From NCBI GenBank assembly GCA_013001295.1, contig JABDMW010000003.1, forward strand, positions 1 to 38,247: 38,247 nt of DNA, given 5' to 3'. The translations under genes and the position numbers were made by a program. Of this stretch, positions 1 through 8,705 are shown piece by piece (positions within the stretch are counted from its first letter, which is position 1; every line of letters starts with the position of its first letter). The notes below the pieces were generated by a model. The model was not told the DNA's origin, ran no database searches, and saw only the letters and a list, made by a program, of their open reading frames with translations. This DNA is from Hyphomonadaceae bacterium (lineage in GTDB: Bacteria > Pseudomonadota > Alphaproteobacteria > Caulobacterales > Maricaulaceae).

Positions 1-875
1 CCGTCGATCAGGCGGGTGTTTTTGATATCTGCTATTATGAAGGCAGAAAAGCGAAGGCTGTGCTCGCGGACTGCAAAGCCAGCGTTTGTCTCGTTTCACC
101 TGAAAATGCTGAGCACGCCGGCGCCAACAATATTGTTGCTGTTCATTCGAAAAACCCGAGAGCTGACTTCGCTAGAGTCCTGGAGCGGTTATATCGACCC
201 CATGACTATGAATTTGGGCCGCAATCATTTGACGAAAAATTCATGGCCCCGGGTGCTATTGCTGGAATCGGGGCCAGTATAGGCAAGGGAACAACGCTAG
301 GGCCGAATGCCGTCATCGGTCCGGGCGTAACTATTGGCGAAAATTGTAAAATTGGTGCCAATGTCTCAATAGAATTTGCAACGCTGGGCGACGGATGCGT
401 AGTGCAAAACGGCGCTGTCATCGGCGGCAGTGGGTTTGGTGTGGCAATGTCGAACGACGGATGCGTAGACGTTCCTCATATTGGAACCGTTGAAATTGGC
501 AACAATGTCAGTATCGGATGTCAGACAACAATTGACCGGGCCATGTTTGGCGCAACAATCATAGGAAACGGGTGTAAGTTCGACAACCAGGTCCAAGTCG
601 CTCACAATGTAAAGATAGGGACTAATTGCATATTTGCAGCTTTTGTGGGATTATCGGGCAGCTGCAATATCGGTAATAACGTCGTCATGGGGGGGCGTGT
701 CGGCATTCCCGATCATATCAATATAGGAGATGGGGCGGTAATGGCGGCCAACTCGGCTACCATGCGCGACATACCGCCGGGGGAGACCTATAGCGGTATC
801 CCTGCCATCCCGATCCGTGAACATATGCGCCAGATCAGTGCCATCCGCAAGCTGACCCAAAAGAAACCCCAATAA
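1..875 (+). CDS. lpxD: LpxD, UDP-3-O-acyl-glucosamine N-acyltransferase (5' end outside window)
   Basis: LpxD adds the second 3-hydroxyacyl chain, from acyl-ACP, to UDP-3-O-acyl-glucosamine in lipid A synthesis; it works in the cytoplasm as a trimer. The reading frame is open from base 3, so the gene enters from the left; about 290 residues are visible and roughly 50 are missing compared with the family's usual length of about 340. The visible protein has the end of the N-terminal uridine-binding domain, then many left-handed beta-helix hexapeptide repeats (I-G-x-x-x-x spacing, such as GPGVTIGENCKIGANVS). The segment DNQVQVAHNVKIG holds the family's catalytic histidine. A short helical C-terminus follows, ending in basic residues. 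The fabZ start lies two bases after the stop, so the two are surely co-transcribed. In relatives bamA lies upstream, but this cannot be seen here. Confidence 0.96.
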   Translation, partial: VDQAGVFDICYYEGRKAKAVLADCKASVCLVSPENAEHAGANNIVAVHSKNPRADFARVLERLYRPHDYEFGPQSFDEKFMAPGAIAGIGASIGKGTTLGPNAVIGPGVTIGENCKIGANVSIEFATLGDGCVVQNGAVIGGSGFGVAMSNDGCVDVPHIGTVEIGNNVSIGCQTTIDRAMFGATIIGNGCKFDNQVQVAHNVKIGTNCIFAAFVGLSGSCNIGNNVVMGGRVGIPDHINIGDGAVMAANSATMRDIPPGETYSGIPAIPIREHMRQISAIRKLTQKKPQ

Positions 876-877
876 AC

Positions 878-1333
878 ATGGCCCGTAAATTTACCTTGCC
901 TTTGGGCGTGAACGATATTCAAAAACATCTGCCACATCGCCCACCTATGTTGATGCTCGACCGGGTTATCGAGTTTACAGAAACCACAATCAGAGCTGAA
1001 AAAACGGTCGACGAAGACGCATTTTATTTTCAAGGACATTTCCCCGGCAACCCGATCATGCCGGGCGTGATGATTGTGGAAGCGATTGCCCAAGGGGGTG
1101 CATTGTTGGCTGCACTGAAAGGTATGTTTGATACAGAAACCCATCTTTTGGCTTTCGCAGGGATCGATGGTGCAAAATTCAGACGACCGGTGTCACCAAA
1201 TGAAACGCTTTGTGTTTGTGTTGAAATTGTCAAACAACGGCGACATTTGTATAAATTCGCCGGTCATGCTGAAGTCGAGGGATCCATCGTGACGCAATTA
1301 ACATTTTCTGCAGCTTCCTCACCTAGATTTTAA
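878..1333 (+). CDS. fabZ: FabZ, 3-hydroxyacyl-ACP dehydratase
   Basis: FabZ dehydrates (3R)-hydroxyacyl-ACP to trans-2-enoyl-ACP in type II fatty acid synthesis. It competes with LpxA and LpxD for the hydroxyacyl-ACP pool, which fits its place between them. The 151-residue protein is a full-length single hot-dog domain. It carries LPHRPPMLMLDRV near residue 18 and the active-site segment GHFPGNPIMPG with catalytic His54, followed by Glu68 in the central helix. The ATG at 878 follows the lpxD stop by two bases. After the stop there are about 32 bases before the lpxA start. Nothing unusual was noticed. Confidence 0.97.
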   Translation: MARKFTLPLGVNDIQKHLPHRPPMLMLDRVIEFTETTIRAEKTVDEDAFYFQGHFPGNPIMPGVMIVEAIAQGGALLAALKGMFDTETHLLAFAGIDGAKFRRPVSPNETLCVCVEIVKQRRHLYKFAGHAEVEGSIVTQLTFSAASSPRF

Positions 1334-1365
1334 CGCGCATCGATTCGCATAATGTGAGAGTGAAA

Positions 1366-2163
1366 ATGAGTGTCAGCATTCATCCATCTGCCCATGTAGA
1401 CAGCAAGGCTCAGCTCGACGCCGGCGTTGAGATCGGACCGCTTTGCGTGGTTGGACCCAATGTCAAGTTGGAAAAGAACGTAAAACTAATCGGACATGTC
1501 AATCTCGCCGGAGACACGACGATTGGCGCGGACTGTCGACTGTATCCTTTCGTATCTATGGGTCATCCGCCACAAGACTTTAAACACAAAGGCGGACCTG
1601 TCAGCATCAAGATAGGCGAACGAAACCAATTCCGCGAAAACGTAAATATCCATCCCGGAACCGACGCGGGAAAACCGGACACCATCATCGGCGATGACTG
1701 CTATTTCATGGTCAATTCCCATTTGGCCCATGAAGGCTATGTAGGCAACAATGTCGTTGTATCCAACGGTGCGCAGATCGGTGGCTGCGTCACAATCGGC
1801 GACAATGCAATTCTCGGCGGATTGTGCGCCATTCATCAGTTTACAAGAATTGGGCAGCACGCTTTTATCGGCGGCATGGCGACAGTCACAACAGATGTCA
1901 TTCCCTATGGTTCAGTCGTTGGCAATCCGGCGCATTTGGCAGGTTTGAACGTCATCGGGCTTAAAAGGCGTGGATTTGACCGGGACACCATTCATGATCT
2001 TCGCGCTGCCTATCGTTTAATGTTTGCGCAAGAGGGCACGTTCAGTGAGCGTATCCAGGACGCCACTGATATTTATAACAATAATGCGTTGGCCATGGAT
2101 ATCGTTGCATTCATTAACGGTCGCGATAAGCGCTCGATTTGCCTGCCGCCAAACGGTCGCTAA
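1366..2163 (+). CDS. lpxA: LpxA, UDP-N-acetylglucosamine acyltransferase
   Basis: LpxA catalyses the first step of lipid A synthesis, moving a 3-hydroxyacyl chain from ACP to the 3-OH of UDP-GlcNAc. The protein is a left-handed parallel beta helix of hexapeptide repeats (IHPSAHV, IGPLCVVG, IGDNAILGG) followed by a helical C-terminal domain (RRGFDRDTIHDLRAAYRLMF). The catalytic histidine is the second His of HLAHEGYVGNNV, about residue 122. I chose the ATG at 1366 because the family starts just before the first IHP repeat and a GAGAG lies about 6 bases upstream; a GTG at 1354 would add four residues. The product is 265 residues, a normal length. The lpxI start follows its stop after one base. 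Confidence 0.96.
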   Translation: MSVSIHPSAHVDSKAQLDAGVEIGPLCVVGPNVKLEKNVKLIGHVNLAGDTTIGADCRLYPFVSMGHPPQDFKHKGGPVSIKIGERNQFRENVNIHPGTDAGKPDTIIGDDCYFMVNSHLAHEGYVGNNVVVSNGAQIGGCVTIGDNAILGGLCAIHQFTRIGQHAFIGGMATVTTDVIPYGSVVGNPAHLAGLNVIGLKRRGFDRDTIHDLRAAYRLMFAQEGTFSERIQDATDIYNNNALAMDIVAFINGRDKRSICLPPNGR

Positions 2164-2164
2164 C

Positions 2165-3013
2165 ATGCATGATATCAGTAAAATAGGATTGATCGCCGGC
2201 GGAGGTCGATTGCCTTTGGAGGTGTTATCTGGCGCTACCGACATCGGTATTCCTGTCTTTGTCGCTCGTTTACAAGGATTTGCGAAAGCCAGCGATTTTG
2301 GTGACGATACGACTGAATTTGGTCTTGCTGCCTTTGGAGCGCTAATCAAAGCCCTGCGCACCGAAAATTGCTCGCATGTCTGTTTCGCCGGTACGGTTAG
2401 CCGTCCGGACTTTAGAGCCCTGAAGCCGGACGCAGGGGCTTTAAAACGTTTGCCAGGCGCAATTAAAGCGGCTGCGAAAGGCGATGACGCCTTGCTGAGC
2501 TACATCATAGGCGAGATTGAAAGCGAAGGATTTGAGGTCATCGCACCGCAAGCTTTGTGCGAAAGCGCACTCATGTCCGAAGGCGCACTCGGAAAGCTTA
2601 AACCCAAAAAACGCCATCAAGCCGATATTGATAAAGCCATGAGCGTTGCCAAATCGATTGGGGCTATGGATATCGGGCAGGGCGCAGTTGTGTGCAATGG
2701 ATTGGTTCTTGCGGTCGAGGCTGCCGAAGGTACGGACGCAATGCTGGAACGCGTAGCGGATCTACATCCGGATATCCGGGGTACAGACAAATCCCGGGCC
2801 GGTATTCTGGCCAAAAGTCTGAAGCCGCAGCAAGAGGTGCGCATCGACTTACCCACGATCGGTGTCGATACAATTGAATATGCTGCCAGGGCTGGTCTTG
2901 CCGGTATTGCACTTGTTTCGGATAAGGCTTTCGTATTGAACAAAGATGCTGTGATAAATGCTGCGGATCGTTATGGCCTGTTCGTTTTTGGTCTCCCGTC
3001 AACGAAGTCCTGA
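2165..3013 (+). CDS. lpxI: LpxI, UDP-2,3-diacylglucosamine pyrophosphatase (DUF1009 family)
   Basis: LpxI hydrolyses UDP-2,3-diacylglucosamine to lipid X and UMP. It is the alphaproteobacterial alternative to the unrelated LpxH. The 282-residue protein begins with the family's GLIAGGGRLPLEVL segment and keeps the C-terminal domain with EQEVRIDLPTIG-like residues and the AGLAGIALVSDKAFVLN tail. The ATG at 2165 sits one base after the lpxA stop; the frame stays open further upstream, but that part lies inside lpxA and is rejected. The lpxB ATG begins two bases after its stop, so lpxA, lpxI and lpxB are tightly coupled. Assignment rests on family recognition and context. Confidence 0.93.
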   Translation: MHDISKIGLIAGGGRLPLEVLSGATDIGIPVFVARLQGFAKASDFGDDTTEFGLAAFGALIKALRTENCSHVCFAGTVSRPDFRALKPDAGALKRLPGAIKAAAKGDDALLSYIIGEIESEGFEVIAPQALCESALMSEGALGKLKPKKRHQADIDKAMSVAKSIGAMDIGQGAVVCNGLVLAVEAAEGTDAMLERVADLHPDIRGTDKSRAGILAKSLKPQQEVRIDLPTIGVDTIEYAARAGLAGIALVSDKAFVLNKDAVINAADRYGLFVFGLPSTKS

Positions 3014-3015
3014 GT

Positions 3016-4197
3016 ATGACAGTGCCGAGTATATTTATTGTTGCCGCTGAAAAATCCGGTGACGAGCTCGGGGCGAAGCTGGTTATGGCATTAAAAAAGT
3101 CAAACAGCGACGGCATCAAACTCGGCGCTGTTGGTGGGTCTGCGCTCGCAGCTCAAGGATTAGTGAGTGATATCGATATCAGTCCACTATCGATATTGGG
3201 TTTCACTGAGGGTCTAAAAGCCTATCCGGTCATTCTGGACCGCGTACGTCAGGTTTCTGATCTGATTATGGAGGTCAAACCGGACGCGGTCATCTTGATC
3301 GATAGTTGGGGGTTTATGATCCGTGTGGCAAAATCCTTGAAAAAACGCGGGTTTGAGGGTCAGATCATTAAATATGTGGCGCCGCAAGTCTGGGCCATGC
3401 GGGAAGGGCGTTCCCGCATTCTGGCTGAAAACGTTGATCATTTGCTCACTATCCATGATTTTGACGCTGAATATTTCACCCGACACGGGCTCCCGACATA
3501 TTATGTCGGCAATCCGGTTTTTGATCAAAGTTACGATACGGGTAATGCCGAAGGATTGCGAAAAGACTATGACATTAAGGCGGCTCAGCCCGTCCTTGCA
3601 CTCCTGTTTGGTTCACGCCTCTCAGAGATCCAAAAACTGGCGCGGCCATTCGCGGACGCGGTCGCGCGACTGAAAGCTGAGATTCCCGATCTGGTTATAG
3701 TATCGCCCGTTTCAGATACGATCGCAACAGATGTGCATGCGGCCGCGTCAGAACACCCGGCACTGCAAGATGTGATCTTGTTAGGTGAAAACAGAAAACT
3801 CGATTGTTTTGCCGCGGCAGACGCTGCGATTGCCTGTTCGGGCACAGTTACAACGCAATTGGCCAGTGCCGGCGTACCGACGGTTGTCGGCTATAAGCTC
3901 AATACGCTGACATATCTGGTCGCTAAGCGTTTGTTTAAACCCGACTATATATCCATGGTCAATATTGCGGCAGATCAGACTCTGATGCCGGAGTTTATGC
4001 AAGGGGATTGTGAGGGTATAAACCTGGCCGAAGCAGCTATGGTCTATCTTCTGGATGAAAAAGCCCGTGATGATGCGAGTACGGCGCTAAAATCCGCCGT
4101 CGCTAAAATGAAATCTGGCAATGACGAGGAGACAGCGAACGCATCTTCGAGCGATAGAACAGCTGCGGCCGTCCTTGAGATTCTCAAGAACGGCTAA
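3016..4197 (+). CDS. lpxB: LpxB, lipid-A-disaccharide synthase
   Basis: LpxB is the peripheral inner-membrane GT-B glycosyltransferase that joins UDP-2,3-diacylglucosamine to lipid X to form the tetra-acylated disaccharide of lipid A. The 393-residue protein is full length. Recognisable family segments in order are AAEKSGDELGAKLV at the N-terminus, LIDSWGFMIRVAK near residue 95, IKYVAPQVWAMREGR near residue 120, the UDP-binding LLFGSRLSEIQ near residue 197, and ACSGTVTTQLASAGVPTVVGYK near residue 275. It ends the lpx operon. The next gene runs toward it and ends 15 bases away. No clear intrinsic terminator was seen in that gap. Confidence 0.96.
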   Translation: MTVPSIFIVAAEKSGDELGAKLVMALKKSNSDGIKLGAVGGSALAAQGLVSDIDISPLSILGFTEGLKAYPVILDRVRQVSDLIMEVKPDAVILIDSWGFMIRVAKSLKKRGFEGQIIKYVAPQVWAMREGRSRILAENVDHLLTIHDFDAEYFTRHGLPTYYVGNPVFDQSYDTGNAEGLRKDYDIKAAQPVLALLFGSRLSEIQKLARPFADAVARLKAEIPDLVIVSPVSDTIATDVHAAASEHPALQDVILLGENRKLDCFAAADAAIACSGTVTTQLASAGVPTVVGYKLNTLTYLVAKRLFKPDYISMVNIAADQTLMPEFMQGDCEGINLAEAAMVYLLDEKARDDASTALKSAVAKMKSGNDEETANASSSDRTAAAVLEILKNG

Positions 4198-4212
4198 CAA
4201 CAGAAAAATCTT

Positions 4213-4932
4213 TTATTTCAATGTATAGACCACACCGAAACGGGTGATCGTATCGGTTTTTTCACGACCCACGGGGACATTTGAGTGATTGTCGACGCGG
4301 AAGGAGGCGCGAGCCGCCAGATTGCCCATTAATTGGGCCGTCAACCCAATCTCGTTCCAGATATAAGTGTCGCTGGAAGAGTAGATGATCTCTGTATCGT
4401 TGTACAAAGATACGGCATCATTGAATTTATAGTCGAAATCCGAAAAGCCGCGTAGGGCCAGTTCTTCAGTCGTGATCACAGATGGTTCCTGTTCCGATTG
4501 CGAGCGAAAACCAAGACCACCTTCGAGGTTCCATCCAATCGGTTCAGGTAGGACCGCTTTATACCCCAGGCCGGTACCAAGGAAGTAACCGTCTTTGAAC
4601 GCACCAAAATCATCATTAAAATAGTCAGCATTTCCATACACATACATACGTTCACTAATGTTACGATCGATTTGGTAACCCAGAGCCAATCGTTGTTTGT
4701 TGTTGACGCCGGATGATTCGCCGTAATCAGCAAGGGCTTTAAATTTATGACTCCATTTCTCGCCTTCTTTCGCGAGTTTCAAACCGAGACCGATATCGGT
4801 TGTTTCCGTGTTTCCGGTTGTTTTCGAGCCCGTCAATGAGGCTTCACCCGCCCACCCGTTATCAGATTGCGCTGATGCAAGGGTCGGGACAAGGATCGCT
4901 GCAAGTGCAGCGGTAATTAGATATTTCTTCAT
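4213..4932 (-). CDS. DUF481-family outer-membrane beta-barrel protein
   Basis: The 239-residue protein has a Sec signal peptide (positive MKK, hydrophobic stretch, cleavage about residue 21 after ASA). Alternating amphipathic strands rich in Tyr, Gly and Asn follow, ending in the short strand FGVVYTLK. This is the pattern of the DUF481 family, described as salt-induced or putative outer-membrane barrels; no molecular function is known. Strands such as GWAGEASLTGSKTTGNTETT and WSHKFKALADYG match the family. AAGGA lies 8 bases before the ATG. The gene is not part of the usual lpx-gltA neighbourhood and sits with the Hcp-like gene as an apparent insertion. It could be co-transcribed with that gene, about 160 bases upstream. 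Confidence 0.82.
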   Translation of the reverse strand: MKKYLITAALAAILVPTLASAQSDNGWAGEASLTGSKTTGNTETTDIGLGLKLAKEGEKWSHKFKALADYGESSGVNNKQRLALGYQIDRNISERMYVYGNADYFNDDFGAFKDGYFLGTGLGYKAVLPEPIGWNLEGGLGFRSQSEQEPSVITTEELALRGFSDFDYKFNDAVSLYNDTEIIYSSSDTYIWNEIGLTAQLMGNLAARASFRVDNHSNVPVGREKTDTITRFGVVYTLK

Positions 4933-5092
4933 GACAATTCCTTCAATTCCAAGATGAGAATGAAGGGGTCATGGTCGACTTGAGGTTAATGTCGAGTGAA
5001 TAATTTGAGAAAAGCTGCAAAGTGCATCAAATCATCCTGCCTTGCCTACTTGCACTGATGCTGTTCAATATCATCTGGTTCTTAGTTCGGAT

Positions 5093-5587
5093 TTAACGAC
5101 CCGTGCTTGCGTCCCAGCTCGCCTCGGTTTTGCCGCCTGCACCAGCATAAGTCCACGTGATTTTCGAATAACTGAGGGTGACGTATTCCACTGGCCATTC
5201 ACCATTACTTTCTTGTTGCAGTCCGTTGATCCGTACGTTTTCAAGCTTGATGGAATATACAACTTTGCCCTGACGGGTGTTCTCAATTGTTATGGTGGGA
5301 AACACTTGTCCCTTGGCAGCAGCCTCGGCGAGCCTCGGTGAGGCAGCAGTTACCGCTTTGGTAAAAGTCAGGTCGTCGAGATTGACTGATCCGCGTCGCC
5401 GACTTTGGCCTGTCGCGCTGCCGCTGGGTTGAGACATAGCGAAACTAAATCCGGTTGCGCTATGCGACCCTTTAGATGTCTGTGCCTGAACATCGCCAGG
5501 CACGCCCGGGATTTTTACAAATATCGCAGCCGAAGCCGGGGTTGAAATCGCGAATATCGCGGTTGAAATGAGTAATGTTTTTAACAT
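5093..5587 (-). CDS. Hcp-family (type VI secretion tube-like) protein with a Sec signal peptide
   Basis: After a clear signal peptide (MLKTLL, hydrophobic core, cleavage about residue 20 after ASA) the mature protein follows the Hcp fold pattern. IFVKIPGVPGDVQ is strand 1; FSFAMSQPSG comes next; LDDLTFTKAVTAASPRLAEA leads into the helix; then FPTITIENT and VTLSYSKITWTYA. Hcp normally forms hexameric tube rings of the type VI secretion system and has no signal peptide, and no other T6SS gene is in the window. The role here is therefore unknown: perhaps a periplasmic or secreted Hcp paralogue. I chose the ATG at 5587 because AAAGGG sits 6 bases upstream and it starts directly at the signal peptide. 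A start at 5659 would prepend 24 unlikely residues. The product is 164 residues. Confidence 0.8.
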   Translation of the reverse strand: MLKTLLISTAIFAISTPASAAIFVKIPGVPGDVQAQTSKGSHSATGFSFAMSQPSGSATGQSRRRGSVNLDDLTFTKAVTAASPRLAEAAAKGQVFPTITIENTRQGKVVYSIKLENVRINGLQQESNGEWPVEYVTLSYSKITWTYAGAGGKTEASWDASTGR

Positions 5588-5770
5588 GTTGCGCCCTTTA
5601 ATTGTTGTTGGGCGTCCAAGCCTACTCGAATAAGGCTTAAAAATCAATTTTGGTGCCACTAATATGGGTATTTAAAGGCAGGTGGTAATACAGTTTCAGT
5701 GTGACACGCTAAAACAGTTCGGCCCTATCCCCGCTCTCGTAGAGAGGAACAAGTAATGATTTGTCTTTGC

Positions 5771-7075
5771 TTACCGCTTGCTTACCGGCACGTAGTCCCG
5801 TTGCGTCGCACCGGTGTATATCTGGCGTGGGCGGCCAATGCGCTGGGTTTTGTCTTCCAGCATTTCATTCCACTGGGAAATCCAACCGACCGTACGTGCG
5901 AGGGCAAACAGCACCGTAAACATGCTGGTCGGGAAGCCAAGAGCTGACAAGACGATCCCGGAGTAGAAGTCCACATTCGGGTACAGTTTCTTTTCAACGA
6001 AATAAGGATCGTTGAGCGCAATCTTCTCGAGCTCCATTGCAATATCGAGAACGGCGCTGTCTTTGATCCCAAGCTCGGCTAAAACCGCATGTGTGGTCTT
6101 TTGCATGACGCGAGCGCGTGGATCGTAGTTTTTATAAACCCGGTGACCGAAGCCCATGAGACGGAATGGGTCTTTTTTGTCTTTGGCGCGGGCAATATAT
6201 TCAGGGATGCGGTCAACCGTGCCGATCTCTTTAAGCATGTTGAGGCAGGCTTCATTGGCGCCGCCGTGCGACGGTCCCCACAAACAGGCAATGCCGGCAG
6301 CAATACACGCATACGGGTTTGCACCAGAAGAGCCCGCGAGGCGAACGGTTGATGTTGACGCGTTTTGTTCATGGTCAGCATGCAAAATGAAAATCTTATC
6401 CATGGCATCAGCAATGACAGGATTGACTTCATAAGGTTCGGCGGGAACTGCAAAACACATTTTCAGGAAGTTGGCGGAATAAGACAGGCTATTATCGGGG
6501 TACACGAATGGCTGGCCGATTGAATATTTGTAGGCCCGCGCAGCAATCGTTGGTAATTTCGCGATCAGCCGGTGCATGGCCATGTCACGTTGTTCATTGT
6601 TTTGCGGATCTGAGCTGTCATGATAGAAAGCTGACAGGGCGCCAATCGTTCCACACATCATGGCCATCGGATGGGCATCACGACGGAAACCATGAAAGAA
6701 GCGTTCGACCTGTTCATGGATCATGGTGTGATTTGTGATGGTATCCACAAAGGCTTCTGATTGCTGTTTGTCGGGAAGTTCTCCGTTCATCAGCAAATAC
6801 GCTGTTTCGAGGAATGTAGAATTTTCGGCCAACTGTTCAATAGGGTAGCCACGATAAAGCAAGGTGCCTTTGCCGCCGTCGATATACGTGATTTGGCTTT
6901 CTGTGGAACAGGTTGAGGTGTAGCCAGGATCAAATGTGAAATGTCCTGTATGTTTGTAAAGAGCCCGGACATCGATACCGTTAGGCCCGACAGACCCGGC
7001 ATAGATCGGTAGTTCTGTGACTTTTCCGTCGATTTCCAATTTTGCAGTGCCGGCGTCTTTAATTTTATTTTCCAT
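5771..7075 (-). CDS. gltA: Citrate synthase (hexameric type II)
   Basis: GltA condenses oxaloacetate and acetyl-CoA to citrate at entry to the TCA cycle. The 434-residue protein has the N-terminal extension of the Gram-negative hexameric form. It carries the family segments [28 protein letters not shown] (His) near residue 238, [27 protein letters not shown] (catalytic His) near residue 308, and [12 protein letters not shown] (catalytic Asp) near residue 365. It starts at ATG 7075 behind a good AGAGGA. gltX ends 34 bases upstream on the same strand, so a shared transcript is possible. The acetyl-CoA it uses comes from the PDH complex encoded further right. Confidence 0.97.
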   Translation of the reverse strand: MENKIKDAGTAKLEIDGKVTELPIYAGSVGPNGIDVRALYKHTGHFTFDPGYTSTCSTESQITYIDGGKGTLLYRGYPIEQLAENSTFLETAYLLMNGELPDKQQSEAFVDTITNHTMIHEQVERFFHGFRRDAHPMAMMCGTIGALSAFYHDSSDPQNNEQRDMAMHRLIAKLPTIAARAYKYSIGQPFVYPDNSLSYSANFLKMCFAVPAEPYEVNPVIADAMDKIFILHADHEQNASTSTVRLAGSSGANPYACIAAGIACLWGPSHGGANEACLNMLKEIGTVDRIPEYIARAKDKKDPFRLMGFGHRVYKNYDPRARVMQKTTHAVLAELGIKDSAVLDIAMELEKIALNDPYFVEKKLYPNVDFYSGIVLSALGFPTSMFTVLFALARTVGWISQWNEMLEDKTQRIGRPRQIYTGATQRDYVPVSKR

Positions 7076-7109
7076 CTTTTCCTCTATTCATTCTCTATAT
7101 TTTATTCTT

Positions 7110-8537
7110 TTAATAATACGTGCTCAGGCAGTCCTGAATGCGGCCCAAGGTTTCAGCTTTGCCCAGCAACTCCAAAACAATGGCTAAATCCGGTGAAGGT
7201 GCTCCGCCTGTCAGGCTGGCTCGGAGCGGTGCTCCGATTTTCCCAAAACCCAATTCGTGTATCTCGCAATAGGTTTTGAGTTGCCCCGACAACTGCTCGG
7301 CTTTCCATTCAGCCTCTTTTACCGCCTGTAGCGCAGAATGCAAATCTTCAAGATATTTTTCCGCGTCCGGCTTAAGTTGTTTCTTGGTTTTCCCGGTTAT
7401 TTCTACGGGGCGTTCACGCGTCACAAAATACGCCTGTTCGGCAAATTCAATCAATGTATTCGCTCGGGTCGTCAGATGTTGAATGGCCGGCTCGAGTCGC
7501 GACATTTGTTCATCATTGAGCGGACCTTCGTTTTTCTCCTCGAAAAATTTGCGGCCGCGCTCGAGAATTTCTTCGGCACTTGTTCTTTGTAAATGCTCAC
7601 CATTGACGAAGGCCATTTTATCAAAATCAAGCCGGGCCGGTGCTTTGTTGATATCGGACAGTTCAAAGATTTTGGTAACCTCTGCGTCATCAAAGACCTC
7701 CATGTCACCATGTGACCAACCAAGCCGCGTGAGATAATTGCGCAGGCCGGCCGGGATATATCCGCGGGCAGCATAGGCATCTATCCCGAGAGCGCCGTGA
7801 CGCTTTGATAATTTCTTGCCATCAGGTCCGAAAATCAAGGGGACATGACTCCAGGCCGGCACATCCCACCCGAGTGCATTGTAAATCTGTTGCTGACGCC
7901 CGGCATTGGTGAGGTGATCGTCGCCTCGGATCACATGGGTCACGCCCATATCATGATCATCTGCGACAACGGCCAGCATATACACGGGTGTCCCGTCTGT
8001 GCGCAGCAGGATCAAATCGTCAAAATCCTTATTGTCCCACTTTACTTCGCCCAGTACTTCATCTTGAACAATTGTTTCGCCTTCAGAGACACGAAACCGC
8101 GTCACATAGGGCGTAGATTTTGGTTCCGCGCCGGGCGTGGGAAATACGCGGTGATCGCGATAGGGCGAACGGAAGGCACGGCCTTCTGCGCGGGAGAGCT
8201 CCCGCTCGGCTGCCACCTCATTGTCGGTCATATAACAGTGATAAGCGGCACCTATATTCACCAGTTCTTCAGCGACGTCACGGTGGCGTTGTTCGCGCTT
8301 GCTTTGATAGACAATGTCGCCGTCATGGTGAATGCCGAGCCAATCCATCCCATCAAGTATGGCTTGTGTGGCCGCCTCGGTTGACCGCACCTTATCCGTG
8401 TCCTCGATGCGGAGACGGAACTCACCATTGTGACGCTTGGCGAAATAATAAGAAAACAGGGCCGTACGCGCCCCGCCAATATGCAGATATCCAGTCGGCG
8501 AAGGGGCAAAACGGGTAATGACCTTTGGGGTGCTCAT
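7110..8537 (-). CDS. gltX: Glutamyl-tRNA synthetase
   Basis: GltX charges tRNA-Glu, and in many alphaproteobacteria also tRNA-Gln for later amidation; whether this copy is non-discriminating cannot be told by eye. The 475-residue class I synthetase shows the HIGH-type motif in SPTGYLHIGGART (residues 13-25). It also has the RIEDTD segment, VIRGDDHLTNAGRQQQIY, the KMSKS-type motif KLSKRHG near residue 242, and the helical anticodon-binding C-terminus (LTGGAPSPDLAIVLELLG). It starts at ATG 8537 with a weak TGGATTGAG upstream. It diverges from comEC, and gltA follows downstream on the same strand. Confidence 0.97.
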   Translation of the reverse strand: MSTPKVITRFAPSPTGYLHIGGARTALFSYYFAKRHNGEFRLRIEDTDKVRSTEAATQAILDGMDWLGIHHDGDIVYQSKREQRHRDVAEELVNIGAAYHCYMTDNEVAAERELSRAEGRAFRSPYRDHRVFPTPGAEPKSTPYVTRFRVSEGETIVQDEVLGEVKWDNKDFDDLILLRTDGTPVYMLAVVADDHDMGVTHVIRGDDHLTNAGRQQQIYNALGWDVPAWSHVPLIFGPDGKKLSKRHGALGIDAYAARGYIPAGLRNYLTRLGWSHGDMEVFDDAEVTKIFELSDINKAPARLDFDKMAFVNGEHLQRTSAEEILERGRKFFEEKNEGPLNDEQMSRLEPAIQHLTTRANTLIEFAEQAYFVTRERPVEITGKTKKQLKPDAEKYLEDLHSALQAVKEAEWKAEQLSGQLKTYCEIHELGFGKIGAPLRASLTGGAPSPDLAIVLELLGKAETLGRIQDCLSTYY

Positions 8538-8662
8538 AATCTCAATCCAGGGGCGGGGTAAGCAAGACGCTCAAGCGAGCATCTTTCGTGAGCCTTTTAC
8601 CATGGACAGATCATGAATTAACAGGAAAAAATCGGCTCTTCGAAACAAATCCTTTGTTGGGG

Positions 8663-8694
8663 TGCCAAGATACAAGTTTTTGTGTATCTTGGCA
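8663..8694. repeat. Perfect 12-bp inverted repeat (hairpin) flanked by 6-bp direct repeats
   Basis: TGCCAAGATACA at 8663-8674 is exactly mirrored by TGTATCTTGGCA at 8683-8694 around an 8-base T-rich loop. TTGGGG occurs directly on both sides (8657-8662 and 8695-8700). It lies between divergent gltX and comEC, just before the chosen comEC start. No T-tract follows on either strand, so it does not look like an intrinsic terminator. It could be an operator, an mRNA leader hairpin, or the footprint of a tiny mobile element. Confidence 0.75.
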
Positions 8695-8705
8695 TTGGGG
8701 GGTGC

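Noticed and set aside
2024-2164. Upstream extension of the lpxI reading frame
   Set aside because: It lies inside lpxA, and LpxI homology starts at the ATG at 2165.
5588-5770. Search for a gltA terminator; CTCTC-GTA-GAGAG near 5734
   Set aside because: The stem is only five bases and no T-tract follows on the minus strand.
5767-5787. Ten-base direct repeat (TTGCTTACCG, period 11) across the gltA stop codon, looking like a frame-changing duplication
   Set aside because: The protein still ends at the usual place for the family (DYVPVSKR), so there is no sign of truncation.
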